From positions 496,001 to 560,000 of the forward strand of contig NC_009043.1 in the NCBI RefSeq assembly GCF_000209165.1: 64,000 nucleotides of DNA, given 5' to 3'. The notes under the pieces were generated by a model. That model had not been told where the DNA came from. It saw only the letters and a program-made list of their open reading frames with translations, and searched no databases. Positions 39,824 through 50,042 of this stretch are shown here, one piece after another (positions within the stretch are counted from its first letter, which is position 1; every line of letters starts with the position of its first letter). The stretch is from Scheffersomyces stipitis CBS 6054. Its lineage: Eukaryota > Ascomycota > Pichiomycetes > Serinales > Debaryomycetaceae. The translations under genes were made by a program, and so were the position numbers.

Positions 39824-40426
39824 TTATGGCTTGAAGATACCACGGCCAGCACCCAAGCCGTCCACGGTCTGAGACAAAGGTCTTCTCTTCCATACATCCC
39901 AGAACTGCTGCTTTTCAAAGTCCTTGTCGGTGTTGGCTGCTTCAAACTTGACATTCTGGCCAGCTGAAGATGGAGACTGAGCCCAGTAGGCGTGGTCGAC
40001 GAGGGCGGTGATAGAGGCACCGGCAATTCCAGTCAACACCTTGTGCTTTGGTGGCATCGACTTGAATCCTACAGTTAACACAGCCAAGTTACCGGTTCCT
40101 ACAGCCCAAAATGTATTCCAGCCATCATTCTTCTCTCTCAAGTTAGTGATGATACCTTTAGCGGCAGTAGCTACAGTGGCAAAGCCAACAGCAGTGAGTG
40201 GCAATTCAACCTTGAAGGTTGTTCTCTTCCACAAGTACAACCAGGCGTACGCTCCAACGGTGGTGTAGAAGCCAAATTTGAAGATCTGTAACGTTTCCTT
40301 CTTGGTGTCTACTGGCTTCCAGGCAGGGTAGGCCGAGGCATTGGCCCAGTTGACAAAAGGCGTGGGGAAATGGTTGGTGGAATCCGCATAGACGCGGGCT
40401 CCAGACTCGGACTCGGACTCAGACAT
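39824..40426 (-). CDS. Mitochondrial complex I accessory subunit (NDUFA11/NUO-21.3b-like)
   Basis: A 200-residue protein resembling the B14.7/NDUFA11 subunit of NADH:ubiquinone oxidoreductase (fungal 21.3-kDa subunit), part of the Tim17/Tim22/Tim23 fold. Seen: a Ser/Glu-rich N terminus, small-residue-rich hydrophobic stretches (FYTTVGAYAWLYLW; AVGFATVATAAKGIITNLR; VGTGNLAVLTVGF; AGASITALVDHAYW), and the family word NLREKNDGWN between helices two and three, followed by a basic C-terminal tail ending in GRGIFKP. No cleavable presequence is seen, as expected for this family. Its presence implies a functional complex I, absent from Saccharomyces. A mitochondrial translocase subunit is the alternative, but the NLREK(N/D)D word favours complex I. 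Divergent from TOM20. Confidence 0.75.
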   Translation of the reverse strand: MSESESESGARVYADSTNHFPTPFVNWANASAYPAWKPVDTKKETLQIFKFGFYTTVGAYAWLYLWKRTTFKVELPLTAVGFATVATAAKGIITNLREKNDGWNTFWAVGTGNLAVLTVGFKSMPPKHKVLTGIAGASITALVDHAYWAQSPSSAGQNVKFEAANTDKDFEKQQFWDVWKRRPLSQTVDGLGAGRGIFKP

Positions 40427-40755
40427 TGTATAGTAGAATATAAATATAGAGCTATCTATACCAACAAGTAGTGGTGATTGTGAGTTTGTATCTTGGATTG
40501 GAACAGTTTTTTTCTACCAATCAAAGAGATGATTTTGGCGAGCAGAAATTCATCATGTGACTCAAGAGGTGTGATCAGGTCACCAGCCACAAATCATCTG
40601 ATTCATACAGAAGTCGCACTCATTGAGTAGAATTCTATGAAAAGATTTTCAACTATTTTTCAATTTTGCACTGGTGATTTGACGTCAACTTTATATTCAT
40701 TCTTCCATTTTCTTCCGCTTCCTAATTCTTGTAGAGTCGTCTCTCCATATACATC
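40427..40755. promoter_or_regulatory. Divergent complex I subunit-TOM20 promoter
   Basis: A 329-base shared upstream region of two mitochondrial genes. A CATGTGACTC is present near 40553. No further site is clear. Confidence 0.45.
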
Positions 40756-41265
40756 ATGAACAAGACCTTCACCATTTCGGCCGTGGCTGCTACCGCGCTT
40801 GTAGGCTATGCTGTGTGGTTCGACTACCAACGCCGACACTCGGCTGACTTCAGAAAGAACCTCAAGAAGAAAGCAGTCTCCCAGAAAAAGAAGTCGGAAA
40901 AAGCCGAGGCTGAAACAAAGAAAAACAAGATAGAATTGCTCAAGAAAGCCTTGACCGAAGACTTGGCTGCCAATCCAGTTCCTACCGACTTGAGTGAAAA
41001 GGAGTCTTTCTTCATGCAGCAGGTGGCTTTAGGTGAACAGTTGGCTACTAAGGAAGAAACCAAGATCGACGCTGCCATCTGCTTCTACAAGGCTTTGGCT
41101 GTCTACCCCAACCCAACCGACATCTTGGGAATCTACCAGAGATCGGTTCCTGAAGATGTTTACGAACTTGTGGTCATGATGGTGGCTTTCAAGCCTCCTC
41201 AGTCTGTAGCTAACATCGTAGGAGATGCCCCAGACACCAAGCCTAGAGAGGATGATTTAGATTAG
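40756..41265 (+). CDS. TOM20: Mitochondrial import receptor Tom20
   Basis: A 169-residue Tom20, the outer-membrane receptor that binds presequences of imported proteins in the TOM complex. Seen: an N-terminal membrane anchor at about residues 4-22 (TFTISAVAATALVGYAVWF) followed by DYQRRHSADFRKNLKKKA, a charged Lys/Glu linker at about 35-70, and the receptor domain from about 75 with a TPR-like helix pair (KIDAAICFYKALAVYPNP), then the PEDVYELVV helix and an acidic end (REDDLD). Length agrees with yeast Tom20 (183). The start ATG at 40756 is in place for the anchor. Secure. Confidence 0.95.
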   Translation: MNKTFTISAVAATALVGYAVWFDYQRRHSADFRKNLKKKAVSQKKKSEKAEAETKKNKIELLKKALTEDLAANPVPTDLSEKESFFMQQVALGEQLATKEETKIDAAICFYKALAVYPNPTDILGIYQRSVPEDVYELVVMMVAFKPPQSVANIVGDAPDTKPREDDLD

Positions 41266-41813
41266 ATAAAGACTGCTCTGCACACGAAAGAACCGAACCT
41301 GCTGGAAAAGATCCATGGATTGATCTTCGTATAGTGTACAACTTGTTGCTGATCTAAATCATCTACAAGTCTTGCTATAATAGGATTAATTTCGATTTAA
41401 TTTCGATATTACGATAGACTGGAACGACTACGCATCCGTTTTCAGTTTTCTATTCTCGATTTTATACAGATCGATATCGTCCCAAATTTCGGACGATATT
41501 GTTCGTTTGTCTATTTGGGCAGGTCAATTCGTCATCTATTCCGCTACATATTTGTCTGCTGCTTTCGTCTAAGCCATTTTTATTCTGTCATCACACATCT
41601 ATTTATCACCACCACCATTGTACATACTTTCTCTTTAAGAGCAATACAAGAACTCATGGATTCGTTTTGTGTACAGTAGCACATGTTCAATTCACAATTC
41701 AGACTTAACACACTGTAGTCTAACTTTTAATCAAAAAGTGTATTCGCACTCTTTCATGAACAACCGGTGAATTATCAATTCTGTGTATTTATAGATCTGG
41801 ATTCAGCTGTGCC
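41266..41813. promoter_or_regulatory. TOM20-EXG2 spacer
   Basis: A 548-base pyrimidine-rich region upstream of the glucanase gene. No gene, repeat or definite site recognised. Confidence 0.4.
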
Positions 41814-43313
41814 ATGCTATCCATACTTCTCCTCCTACCGCTCTATTTGCTTACGGCGCGATGCGCAAACATCACCAACTCCACCATCCAATCTCAGTAC
41901 AATTCCAACAATTTCCAGTACCAGGGCGTAGCCATCGGAGGCTGGCTTGTGCTTGAGCCATATATAACGCCGTCCTTATTTCTTGCCTTTAACCAAACGG
42001 CGAACACCACAGAGAAGGATATTCCCGTGGACGAATATCACTATTGTAAGAAATTGGGCTACGAGGAAGCTGAGAAAAGACTAACTCAGCATTGGGACAC
42101 GTTCTACACCGAGAACGACTTTGCCGACATCAAGAATGCCGGCTTGAACATGGTGCGGATCCCCATTGGATATTGGGCTTTCCAGAAACTCGATGGCGAC
42201 CCATATGTTCTGGGAGCCCAGGACTACTTGGACAAGGCCCTAGAATGGGCCAAAAACAACGATCTTAAAGTATGGATCGATTTGCATGGAGTTCCGGGGT
42301 CACAAAATGGATTTGACAATTCTGGATTTAGAGATATCGGATACCCTGGCTGGTTCAACAGTACAGAAAACGTGAACTTGACAAAACAAGTTCTTCACCA
42401 AATTTACCACAAATATGGTACTGGAGAGAACGCCATAAATTATAGGGACACCATTCTCGGTATTGAAGTCGTTAACGAACCCTTCACTCCAAAGTTGTCG
42501 ATGTCAAGGTTGCAAAGTTTCTATATAGACACCTACATTGACTCCAGAAAAACACAGACTCTCAACAATACAATCGTCATTCATGATGGGTTTGAGGGGA
42601 TTGGCTATTGGAACGATTTCCTTGCTGGTGGAAAAGTTTATTCCAACAGTAGCTATCTCAACAGTACGAATAGCACATCCAAATTCCTGAAAAGGGACAA
42701 TTACTTCCCATTTAATGCTACAAATATTACAGCTGTTGCTTCAGCAGAAGTTTTTAACGTGTTGATTGATCACCACCATTATGAGGTGTTTGCCTCTTCA
42801 GTTGCTTCGAACATCACGACACATTTGCTGAATATTCGAGGATACAGTCAATCTATCAAGGACGAGTTAAAGTATCATCCGGCTGTAGTAGGCGAGTGGT
42901 CAGCAGCCTTGACTGACTGTACACCTTGGCTCAATGGAGTCGGCCTAGGAGCTCGATACGCAGGAGAAGCACCCTATGATAACACTACCAAGGTGGGAAA
43001 ATGTGACAACATCAACAATTTCGACAAATGGACCAAACAGCAGAAGAAAAATACCCGGAAATTTATTGAGATACAATTAGATCAGTACTCTCGTTATTCG
43101 AACGGGTGGATTTTCTGGTGTTGGAAGACTGAAACCACCATCGAATGGGATTTCAAAAAGCTTGTAGAGTTGGACTTGATGCCCCAACCGCTTAACAATT
43201 TTACGTATATCGTAAATGGAACAGATACAGATCCTGATAGTGGAGCTTCTCTTGCAAGGCTCAGTTTGTTTATCCCAGTGGCACTGGTCTTGATGTTCGT
43301 TGCTTTTTTTTAA
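41814..43313 (+). CDS. EXG2: GPI-anchored exo-1,3-beta-glucanase (GH5), Exg2-like
   Basis: A 499-residue glycoside hydrolase family 5 enzyme of the Exg1/Exg2 type, which trims cell-wall beta-1,3-glucan. Seen: signal peptide (about residues 1-18, LLLLPLYLLTARCA), GGWLVLEPYITPSLF (41-56), VRIPIGYWAF, IDLHGVPGSQNGFDNSG, the acid/base glutamate in VVNEPF (Glu222) and the nucleophile in VVGEWSAALTDC (Glu361). Many Asn-X-Ser/Thr sites occur. The C terminus has a Ser-containing stretch then a hydrophobic tail (LFIPVALVLMFVAFF), a GPI-anchor signal that Exg1 lacks, so Exg2 is preferred. Codon 133, an in-frame CTG (42210-42212), is placed where Exg enzymes are polar, fitting serine. Secure. Confidence 0.94.
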   Translation: MLSILLLLPLYLLTARCANITNSTIQSQYNSNNFQYQGVAIGGWLVLEPYITPSLFLAFNQTANTTEKDIPVDEYHYCKKLGYEEAEKRLTQHWDTFYTENDFADIKNAGLNMVRIPIGYWAFQKLDGDPYVLGAQDYLDKALEWAKNNDLKVWIDLHGVPGSQNGFDNSGFRDIGYPGWFNSTENVNLTKQVLHQIYHKYGTGENAINYRDTILGIEVVNEPFTPKLSMSRLQSFYIDTYIDSRKTQTLNNTIVIHDGFEGIGYWNDFLAGGKVYSNSSYLNSTNSTSKFLKRDNYFPFNATNITAVASAEVFNVLIDHHHYEVFASSVASNITTHLLNIRGYSQSIKDELKYHPAVVGEWSAALTDCTPWLNGVGLGARYAGEAPYDNTTKVGKCDNINNFDKWTKQQKKNTRKFIEIQLDQYSRYSNGWIFWCWKTETTIEWDFKKLVELDLMPQPLNNFTYIVNGTDTDPDSGASLARLSLFIPVALVLMFVAFF

Positions 43314-43759
43314 ATACAACTAGATAATGCTTATAGATAAAGATTGTACGACGGTCTTCAATTGATGAAAGTTGTGAATCTCCGAAATGGTTGCAAAATA
43401 AATACGAATAGTCTAAAATAGTTGCGAAAAATCAGAAATCAGCAATCAGCAATATGCATAAAGATAAGAAAAAGAAAAGACAAAACACTTCTTGCAATTC
43501 AACGGAGCTTAGACGAACTGAAGGTAACTGATTACTGTTACAGTATGATATTGACATGGAATTCGTATGCTTTTCCACTACTGCCATTCATAGGTCAAGA
43601 ACCACAAAACCACTTCGTCTCCACACACCTGAAAATGATGAAAATGTGAAAATTCACGTGACCGGCCCCGGTAATTTCGTGCTGAATCATATTATGACTC
43701 TTTTAATTTCATCGTTACTTTCACCAATACTACACTTAACAAACTCCATTCCATTCAAA
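43314..43759. promoter_or_regulatory. HOM6 promoter region with Cbf1- and Gcn4-type sites
   Basis: A 446-base upstream region of HOM6. It has a CACGTG (43655-43660) and a TGACTC (43695-43700), core sites of Cbf1 and Gcn4, respectively, both expected for a methionine/threonine pathway gene. The HOM6 reading frame is open through it from an ATG at 43556, adding 68 codons, but this stretch looks like promoter sequence. Confidence 0.55.
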
Positions 43760-44839
43760 ATGTCCAAGTCCGTCAATGTTGCCATCATTGGTTCTGGTGT
43801 TGTTGGTTCTGCCTTCATTAGTCAATTAAATGGATTGAAAACAGCTATCAAGTACAACGTAGTATACTTAGCCAAAACGTCTCTGGAAGCTCTCTATTCT
43901 TCTGACTACCAGTCTGTCGATTTGAGTTCCTACAAGACTTCTGCTACTAAACCTACCTTGGGATTAGACGAATTGCTCAAGTTCTTGCAAGGAGCCAAGA
44001 AAGCAACCATCTTGGTGGATAACACATCTAATGCCTCTATTGCTGACTACTATCCTACTTTCATAAAGGCAGGGATCTCTATTGCTACACCTAACAAAAA
44101 GGCCTTCTCTTCTGATCTTAAGACTTGGAACGAGATTTTCGCCAATTCTGCAGTTCCTGGAGCAGGTTTGGTAGCCCACGAAGCTACTGTTGGTGCTGGT
44201 TTGCCTATTATTGGTCCTTTGAGAGACTTGATCACCACTGGAGACAAAGTCGACAAGATCGAAGGTATTTTCTCGGGAACTCTTTCATACATTTTCAACG
44301 AGTTCTCAACCACCGAAAAATCAGATGTCAAATTTTCAGACGTGGTCAAGGTTGCTAAGAAATTGGGTTACACTGAGCCAGACCCTAGAGATGACTTGAA
44401 CGGTTTGGATGTCGCCAGAAAGGTGACTATCTTGGCCAGAATTTCGGGCTTTGAAGTCGAGTCGCCAACTTCGTTCCCAGTAGAATCATTGATTCCAAAG
44501 GAATTGGAAGGCATTGAAAGTGCTGCTGAGTTCTTGGAAAAGTTGCCTAACTATGATGCCGATATCCAAAAGATCAAGGACGAAGCCTTTGCAGAAAACA
44601 AGACATTGAGATTCGTAGGACAAGTAGATTTCAAGGCCAACAAGGTTTCGGTTGGTATTGGCAAATACCCATTCGACCACCCATTCTCTGCTTTGAAGGG
44701 CTCTGATAACGTCATTTCCATCAAGACGGAAAGATATCCAAACCCATTGATCGTTCAAGGCGCTGGTGCCGGTTCTGAAGTCACTGCACACGGTGTTTTA
44801 GCCGATACAATCAAGATTGCTGAGAGAATCGCGAACTAA
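43760..44839 (+). CDS. HOM6: Homoserine dehydrogenase
   Basis: A 359-residue homoserine dehydrogenase (yeast Hom6), reducing aspartate semialdehyde to homoserine with NAD(P)H, the branch point to threonine and methionine. Seen: N-terminal nucleotide-binding motif VAIIGSGVVGSAF (about residues 6-18), conserved TPNKKAFS, the catalytic region EATVGAGLPII, GTLSYIFNEF and DPRDDLNGLDVARK with the catalytic Asp/Lys, and a C-terminal dimerisation part ending VTAHGVLADTIKIAERI. It lacks the aspartokinase fusion and ACT domain of bacterial enzymes. The ATG at 43760 (MSKSVNVAII) matches the yeast start, though the frame opens 68 codons earlier. Length fits (359 in yeast). Convergent with IML1, 80 bases away. 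Secure. Confidence 0.96.
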   Translation: MSKSVNVAIIGSGVVGSAFISQLNGLKTAIKYNVVYLAKTSLEALYSSDYQSVDLSSYKTSATKPTLGLDELLKFLQGAKKATILVDNTSNASIADYYPTFIKAGISIATPNKKAFSSDLKTWNEIFANSAVPGAGLVAHEATVGAGLPIIGPLRDLITTGDKVDKIEGIFSGTLSYIFNEFSTTEKSDVKFSDVVKVAKKLGYTEPDPRDDLNGLDVARKVTILARISGFEVESPTSFPVESLIPKELEGIESAAEFLEKLPNYDADIQKIKDEAFAENKTLRFVGQVDFKANKVSVGIGKYPFDHPFSALKGSDNVISIKTERYPNPLIVQGAGAGSEVTAHGVLADTIKIAERIAN

Positions 44840-44919
44840 ATCTATGAGTCGTTATTCATTACATATATACATATATATTTACAAGACAAACTTTCAACTT
44901 TTCAACTTTTCAACTTCTA
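44840..44919. terminator. Convergent HOM6/IML1 3' region
   Basis: Only 80 bases separate the two convergent stop codons. The stretch has TA-rich polyadenylation-type sequence and three CAACTTTT units. A shared 3' processing region is likely. Confidence 0.5.
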
Positions 44920-47900
44920 TTACTGAGGAAGATCCGTAGGCATCATATCCAAGGGAAACTCTTCTCGCCAGTTGCTTTTCGCTTCGCGGAACAATTCTTT
45001 CAAATAATCTTCATTCTGACAAGCAGACCTGAAGTTCAACATAACCTGTTGGGAATTTGTATTGTACGTCGTGATGCTACCGTCAAAGTCGGGAATTGAT
45101 GTGAGTGTAGTATTCACTCTGGTGATATGGATATTATTGGGAGCAAGGAAAAAGTCTCCATTGTCACGAAGCTCAATAATATAAGTGCCATTTTTATGAA
45201 TATATTGGGCATATTGAAACGAAGGTTTACCCCAACTGTATGAGATTTCAATACTATCTTTCAGAAAGAAAAGAGATGATCTGTTATCCAAGAGGAATTC
45301 AAATTTCTTGAGGAAATACAAGTGATAGTAAAACCTATTCTTTCTGAGAATCTTCACATCCAGGAATTCAGGATCAACAAGAGGGTTCACGCAAAGTTTG
45401 ATATCGACAAAGGAGTGGAACGGACTGATCAGAGGAATATTACATAGCTCTTTCCAAGGAGTTTCCACTAATTTCAACCCATGTCTCTCGCACAATCTGG
45501 ACCAGTTGGTAATGGCTTCGTCAATAAACCTTCCCGTGGTACTTAGCCATTGCAATCTGATATGATAACAATGCTCTGGATTATGAACTCTGTCATAATG
45601 AACGGTAACAATTTCGGGTCTGAATGATTTACCTAAACTGTCAACATTGTACTTAACGGCTCTGCTTAAGATGAACTTCTTTCTTCTTCTACTTCCTTCT
45701 AATGAAGATGCTCCAGAGTCTGTAATTAAGGTACTAGTTATTCTTTTCAAATCAAGCGGATCTTGCAGGGGCAAAGCTGGTGAAGAGAGTGATTCGACAT
45801 CGGAATTGTTTCTCGTATACACTGGAGTATTGGAATCGGTGTCTGGCTTTTCTGAAGAAGTCTTCTTGATTCCAAACCAGCCTTTCTTCAGCTCGATATA
45901 GGTCTTGTCGATGTACTCACTTTCAAATTCATAGAAGTAGTAACCATCCAAAAATCCATGTCTCAGTTCAACATGCTTGAACAAGCCCTTGTTCATCAAC
46001 GACTGACCATAGCTTGTGGCTTCGTCCCTGGTCTGAATATCTTCAAAACATTCCAATAACCACGAGACCAACTCACTTCCTAAGAAACAATGCAAATGTC
46101 TCTTGAAATGCCACGTTCTATCAACTAATGGTAGACCAGTAGACCGGGTCTGCAATTCCTCTGCTAATTCAGAAAGTTTAATACTCTTATTGAATCTCAT
46201 GCTCTCTGGAATCATAAGTCCAGCCTGATTTCCAGTATTGTCAAAGTTCTGTGCCTCCTCATTCAAGAAGTCGTACAAGTTGCCAGTGTAGAATACAATT
46301 TCAGGCAATATTTCTTCTTTCTTAGAAGTAACCTTCCTCTTCAAATACTTTCCTTTTTCAATCATAGCGATCAACTTTCTTAAGCCTTCAACACGAATTT
46401 CTTCGTCTGTCAAGTTCTCATTGGTAATATAGAAAGCGTTCTTAGGAATAGGTGCTGGCATTACAACGAACTTCATTTTATAGAAATCCTTATTTGCATC
46501 TGGCATAGCATCTTCATACCCAGCTAAATATTGGTCGAACTGGTTCCAATTGTACATCTTTGGTTTCAGATTGATACCATCAATTTTCGCTGTGGAGTAT
46601 TCATCAGCATAACGAGTTCTAATTAATGGAAAGTAGTTGGTAAGTTTGGCTTGGCCAAGAGTGATCTTGTTTTCTTCATTAGTCACCGTCTTATGATACA
46701 ATTGGACATTTAAATTCCCGTTGTAGTCAAGATAGATACGATGTATCTCATCTCCAAGAGACATATAAATTCGTGCTCCGAGTGAGCTGTGCCTTGGCAA
46801 ATACTTTATCAAGCTTTCCACATTGCCAGCTGGCTTGCGTTCACTTTCAGCTTTTTTAACTTGATCACCAAAACAAATTTGGAAACCTAAAAGAAGTCTC
46901 AACTGAATCATTTCACGCATCAATTCGTGAGTTGTTTCAAGTTCCAAGTAGTTTTCATAGTTTAGCAACACATTGTAAATTTGAAACGTGTACTCAGTCT
47001 CTAATATCTTTACAGACGGAAATACAGAGGTTGTAATAGGCAATGCGGCTGGAGACTGCAATGACCTCCACTTCACCAATCTACGTCTGATTTTATCTGG
47101 GAAAGCATTACTCCACCTACTCACATTGGGATACAAAAGTGTATCTGCACGGTATTCCTGAGAAGGGTTTTCAATCTCAGTCCAGAAGATATCAGTAGGA
47201 TTCTCAGATTCGTAATCTACGTTCCCTGAACCTTTACTCTGAGATCTGCGTTTCGAAAAATCTCTATCTGGACGTTTCATAAGGTGACGAGACTTACGTT
47301 CCCGTTCAACAGATTTCGTTGTCCTAGGTTCTGCAGGTGTAGAAGCTCCTGTCTCAGTTTTGAATAAGGAATCACTCTTAATCAAACGAGGCGAATGTGT
47401 TTCTTTTCTCAAGATATCCATGGATCTTTTGCTACTTATTGATCTGGTGCTAGAAATCAGCGGGGCTAAGGAAGAAATAGTGCGATCATCAGAAATCTTA
47501 TTCAAATTGTACAACGTCGACAAAGCCTCTCCATTGCTATGTGTAACAGTTCCCAACACCGATGAATTCGAGGGAGTCAATTCGGTAGGCTGCAATCGAG
47601 TTCTGTTGTTGAAAATCAACGAAAGGGTCGCATTGGCATTTTTTAAGGTTGTGGGTTTGAATTTGGAATTGTTCTTTTCCTTTATTTCATAACTGTCTAT
47701 TGCCTTTTCATCGTTTTCCTTTATATATTTTCTATGATTCACCGGTTTGAAAAGGTCGTTATCGTAGTTATCCATGGCTTCTATCATAGTAGGAGCCTTT
47801 TGGGTAACTTGAAAGCGATCTATTCTGATCTGATTCATATTGTTTTCCATGACTCCCATCATTTGCAATTCATAAATCTTGCAACGAGGGATCCACAGAT

Positions 47901-49563
47901 TTGCAGACTGGTTCAGATCTTTGTAATAAGAAATATCACACCAGTTAGGAACGACGTGCTTTACTTTGCCATCTTTGGAAAAACGAAATAATGGGACAAC
48001 ATGAAGAGGAGGTTGACTCAAACAAATGATGTCCAATCCATAATCAATTGTGGACATCTTCTTGCTTGTTTCAAGCATGAGCTCATAGTCAACATCATAT
48101 ATACCTGTTCCTGGAGTTACAACGATATAATGGTTCAAGGAATGCTTAAGATCAGTGTTAATGAATCTGTTGTTTGCCAAGGTCATTCCCAAGTTGACTG
48201 CTTCCAATATGTTTCCTTTCACAGAAGGGAGAGGTTCACCATCCATAGTGTAGTGGTTTGTATCTTGCTGATTCAACATGATATCACGTTTGAAGTTAGC
48301 AAACTCCAACCGCAAATTGGCCATAATCTTATCCCAGTGAAAGATGTTAACCTGGTCTACGACAACTCTGAAGTAGTCTCTGCGGTTATTGGGTCTCTCA
48401 CCTTGACCCAAAGTTGTCCACGGTATATCAGTCAAATCCATGCTGGTGAACAAGACTATTGTGATTGCATGATGGGTATTTCTATCTCTCCATCTTTTAA
48501 ACATCTTGGGAAACAAGTTGTTTACAAGCTTATGGAACATAATTTCGCCATTTTCTTCAAAGTGCCACATTTCCCGTGACAACTGTACCAAAACGGTGAG
48601 CTTTGCACTTTCAGATCTGAAAGTGACTTTCGTATTCTCACCAATGTAGCCCGAGAAGACGTTCCGTCCATTCTTGTAGATATACTTTACGATGCCTGTC
48701 CTGTTGTTTAGGAACAATAGTCTTTTGTCGATGTGTACACACGAATTCACCAAAGTGGAAGAAAAGTTCCACATAGAGTCTCGTGATAAGTTGACGTCTT
48801 TGATAAAGATTTCTACGGAATCAGCTTCAACCTTAGCCAAGTTCTGAATCCGTTTGATCTGCACTAAACTACGAGGTGGAATATCCAACAATTTTTGTAA
48901 CGGATTAGATATCAACGAAATCTGGAACTTAGACTTCGCTATAGGTACAGCTTGACTCGCTGGTTCTTGTTGGGGGGATTCGACCGATTGTAAATCATCT
49001 TGCGCAGCGGCATTATTATCTCTTATGTTTCGATCGTTGATGACGAAGAGCAACTTTTTCAGATCTTCGGTTTCCAACAGCTGTAACATATACACTTGTC
49101 CGTTTCGCACACCTCCTGGTATGGCATTGGAGTCGATTATTACATCTTCATCAGAAGTTCTAAGATCATGAAACCATACTGTTAGAGGGATAGGGTCCTT
49201 AAGATTAGGTTGGACTGTAGACGTCTGCGGAGTATCTTCTCTTATAGTAGTTGCTCCTAGGGATTCGCTGTTTTTCGATATTGACCGTACCAAGTTGGGG
49301 GTCTGAGTCTGATGAATTTGTTGTTCAATTGGTGCATGCTTCTTTCCTACAGTTATAGTACTTCTCATATTTCTATTCATAAAGTGGTTACCAGAAGAAG
49401 AAGACGTTACACGGGAAGCTCCTATTTGAATACTCATCTGGCTGGCAGACATTGAGTTCATGGAGTTGGACTTGGATAACGACTGTGAGCTCAAGACATT
49501 ACTGGACCCAGAATGGTTTCGCCTTGACTGGCCCCCGGAGTTGAAGATTCGCGCATGCTGCAT
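44920..49563 (-). CDS. IML1: Iml1/DEPDC5, GATOR1-SEACIT subunit
   Basis: A 1547-residue Iml1, the Rag-GTPase activating subunit of the SEACIT/GATOR1 complex at the vacuole, which restrains TORC1 when amino acids are scarce. Seen: a Ser/Asn-rich N terminus, the Iml1 N-terminal domain region (about residues 240-560, containing IHFDK- and TLGQGERPNNRRDYFRV-type conserved stretches), a central low-complexity region rich in Ser/Arg (about 640-800), then a DEP domain at about residues 1145-1215 (WHFKRHLHCFLGSELVSWL), and a conserved C-terminal region (FHVFRLQWLSTTGRFIDEAI-like). Length agrees with Saccharomyces Iml1 (1584). No intron is needed. Nutrient-related neighbours (HOM6, SNZ, permeases) may be coincidental. 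Secure. Confidence 0.94.
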   Translation of the reverse strand: MQHARIFNSGGQSRRNHSGSSNVLSSQSLSKSNSMNSMSASQMSIQIGASRVTSSSSGNHFMNRNMRSTITVGKKHAPIEQQIHQTQTPNLVRSISKNSESLGATTIREDTPQTSTVQPNLKDPIPLTVWFHDLRTSDEDVIIDSNAIPGGVRNGQVYMLQLLETEDLKKLLFVINDRNIRDNNAAAQDDLQSVESPQQEPASQAVPIAKSKFQISLISNPLQKLLDIPPRSLVQIKRIQNLAKVEADSVEIFIKDVNLSRDSMWNFSSTLVNSCVHIDKRLLFLNNRTGIVKYIYKNGRNVFSGYIGENTKVTFRSESAKLTVLVQLSREMWHFEENGEIMFHKLVNNLFPKMFKRWRDRNTHHAITIVLFTSMDLTDIPWTTLGQGERPNNRRDYFRVVVDQVNIFHWDKIMANLRLEFANFKRDIMLNQQDTNHYTMDGEPLPSVKGNILEAVNLGMTLANNRFINTDLKHSLNHYIVVTPGTGIYDVDYELMLETSKKMSTIDYGLDIICLSQPPLHVVPLFRFSKDGKVKHVVPNWCDISYYKDLNQSANLWIPRCKIYELQMMGVMENNMNQIRIDRFQVTQKAPTMIEAMDNYDNDLFKPVNHRKYIKENDEKAIDSYEIKEKNNSKFKPTTLKNANATLSLIFNNRTRLQPTELTPSNSSVLGTVTHSNGEALSTLYNLNKISDDRTISSLAPLISSTRSISSKRSMDILRKETHSPRLIKSDSLFKTETGASTPAEPRTTKSVERERKSRHLMKRPDRDFSKRRSQSKGSGNVDYESENPTDIFWTEIENPSQEYRADTLLYPNVSRWSNAFPDKIRRRLVKWRSLQSPAALPITTSVFPSVKILETEYTFQIYNVLLNYENYLELETTHELMREMIQLRLLLGFQICFGDQVKKAESERKPAGNVESLIKYLPRHSSLGARIYMSLGDEIHRIYLDYNGNLNVQLYHKTVTNEENKITLGQAKLTNYFPLIRTRYADEYSTAKIDGINLKPKMYNWNQFDQYLAGYEDAMPDANKDFYKMKFVVMPAPIPKNAFYITNENLTDEEIRVEGLRKLIAMIEKGKYLKRKVTSKKEEILPEIVFYTGNLYDFLNEEAQNFDNTGNQAGLMIPESMRFNKSIKLSELAEELQTRSTGLPLVDRTWHFKRHLHCFLGSELVSWLLECFEDIQTRDEATSYGQSLMNKGLFKHVELRHGFLDGYYFYEFESEYIDKTYIELKKGWFGIKKTSSEKPDTDSNTPVYTRNNSDVESLSSPALPLQDPLDLKRITSTLITDSGASSLEGSRRRKKFILSRAVKYNVDSLGKSFRPEIVTVHYDRVHNPEHCYHIRLQWLSTTGRFIDEAITNWSRLCERHGLKLVETPWKELCNIPLISPFHSFVDIKLCVNPLVDPEFLDVKILRKNRFYYHLYFLKKFEFLLDNRSSLFFLKDSIEISYSWGKPSFQYAQYIHKNGTYIIELRDNGDFFLAPNNIHITRVNTTLTSIPDFDGSITTYNTNSQQVMLNFRSACQNEDYLKELFREAKSNWREEFPLDMMPTDLPQ

Positions 49564-50042
49564 TTCTGTGGGTGTTTGAAGTTCTGGAATTCAATTCAGA
49601 GATGTTATAAACGGGGATGGACTGTCAATGTATGTATATGTCTGTTTGTGAAAATTGGATATTCAAGTAAAGAAAAATTTATCAAAAATGGATAACTGAA
49701 AAATACCCTTTGATGGAGAGTAAAATTAAAAATCAAGCTAATTGAGTCGTTCTAAAACGACCAGGACGTTCTGAAACAAGGTATGGAAGACGGATGCAAC
49801 TTACAGACTCTCGAGCTGTCCCTGTGTGAAATGTCTGAGGACAGGTAAAAGAAAAGAGTCTCTTAGATAACTCTATATTGATTCTTTTCGGTTCAATTTT
49901 TTGGTGCGAGTAGATTTTTTAGATCTAGATCTAGTGGGGAAGATAAGTGCACAAGAGAAGGACTGTTATCTAATTGTCTATATATTGTAAGAACTAGAAC
50001 TATATACATGGAGATGTCGTATGAACTCTAAGATTGTTTCTG
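49564..50042. promoter_or_regulatory. IML1 promoter / SNO1 downstream region
   Basis: A 479-base spacer, both flanking genes on the minus strand. It includes GATCTAGATCTAG (49922-49934) and a direct repeat of CTAAAACG and CTGAAACA-type words near 49750-49780. Nothing conclusive. Confidence 0.4.
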
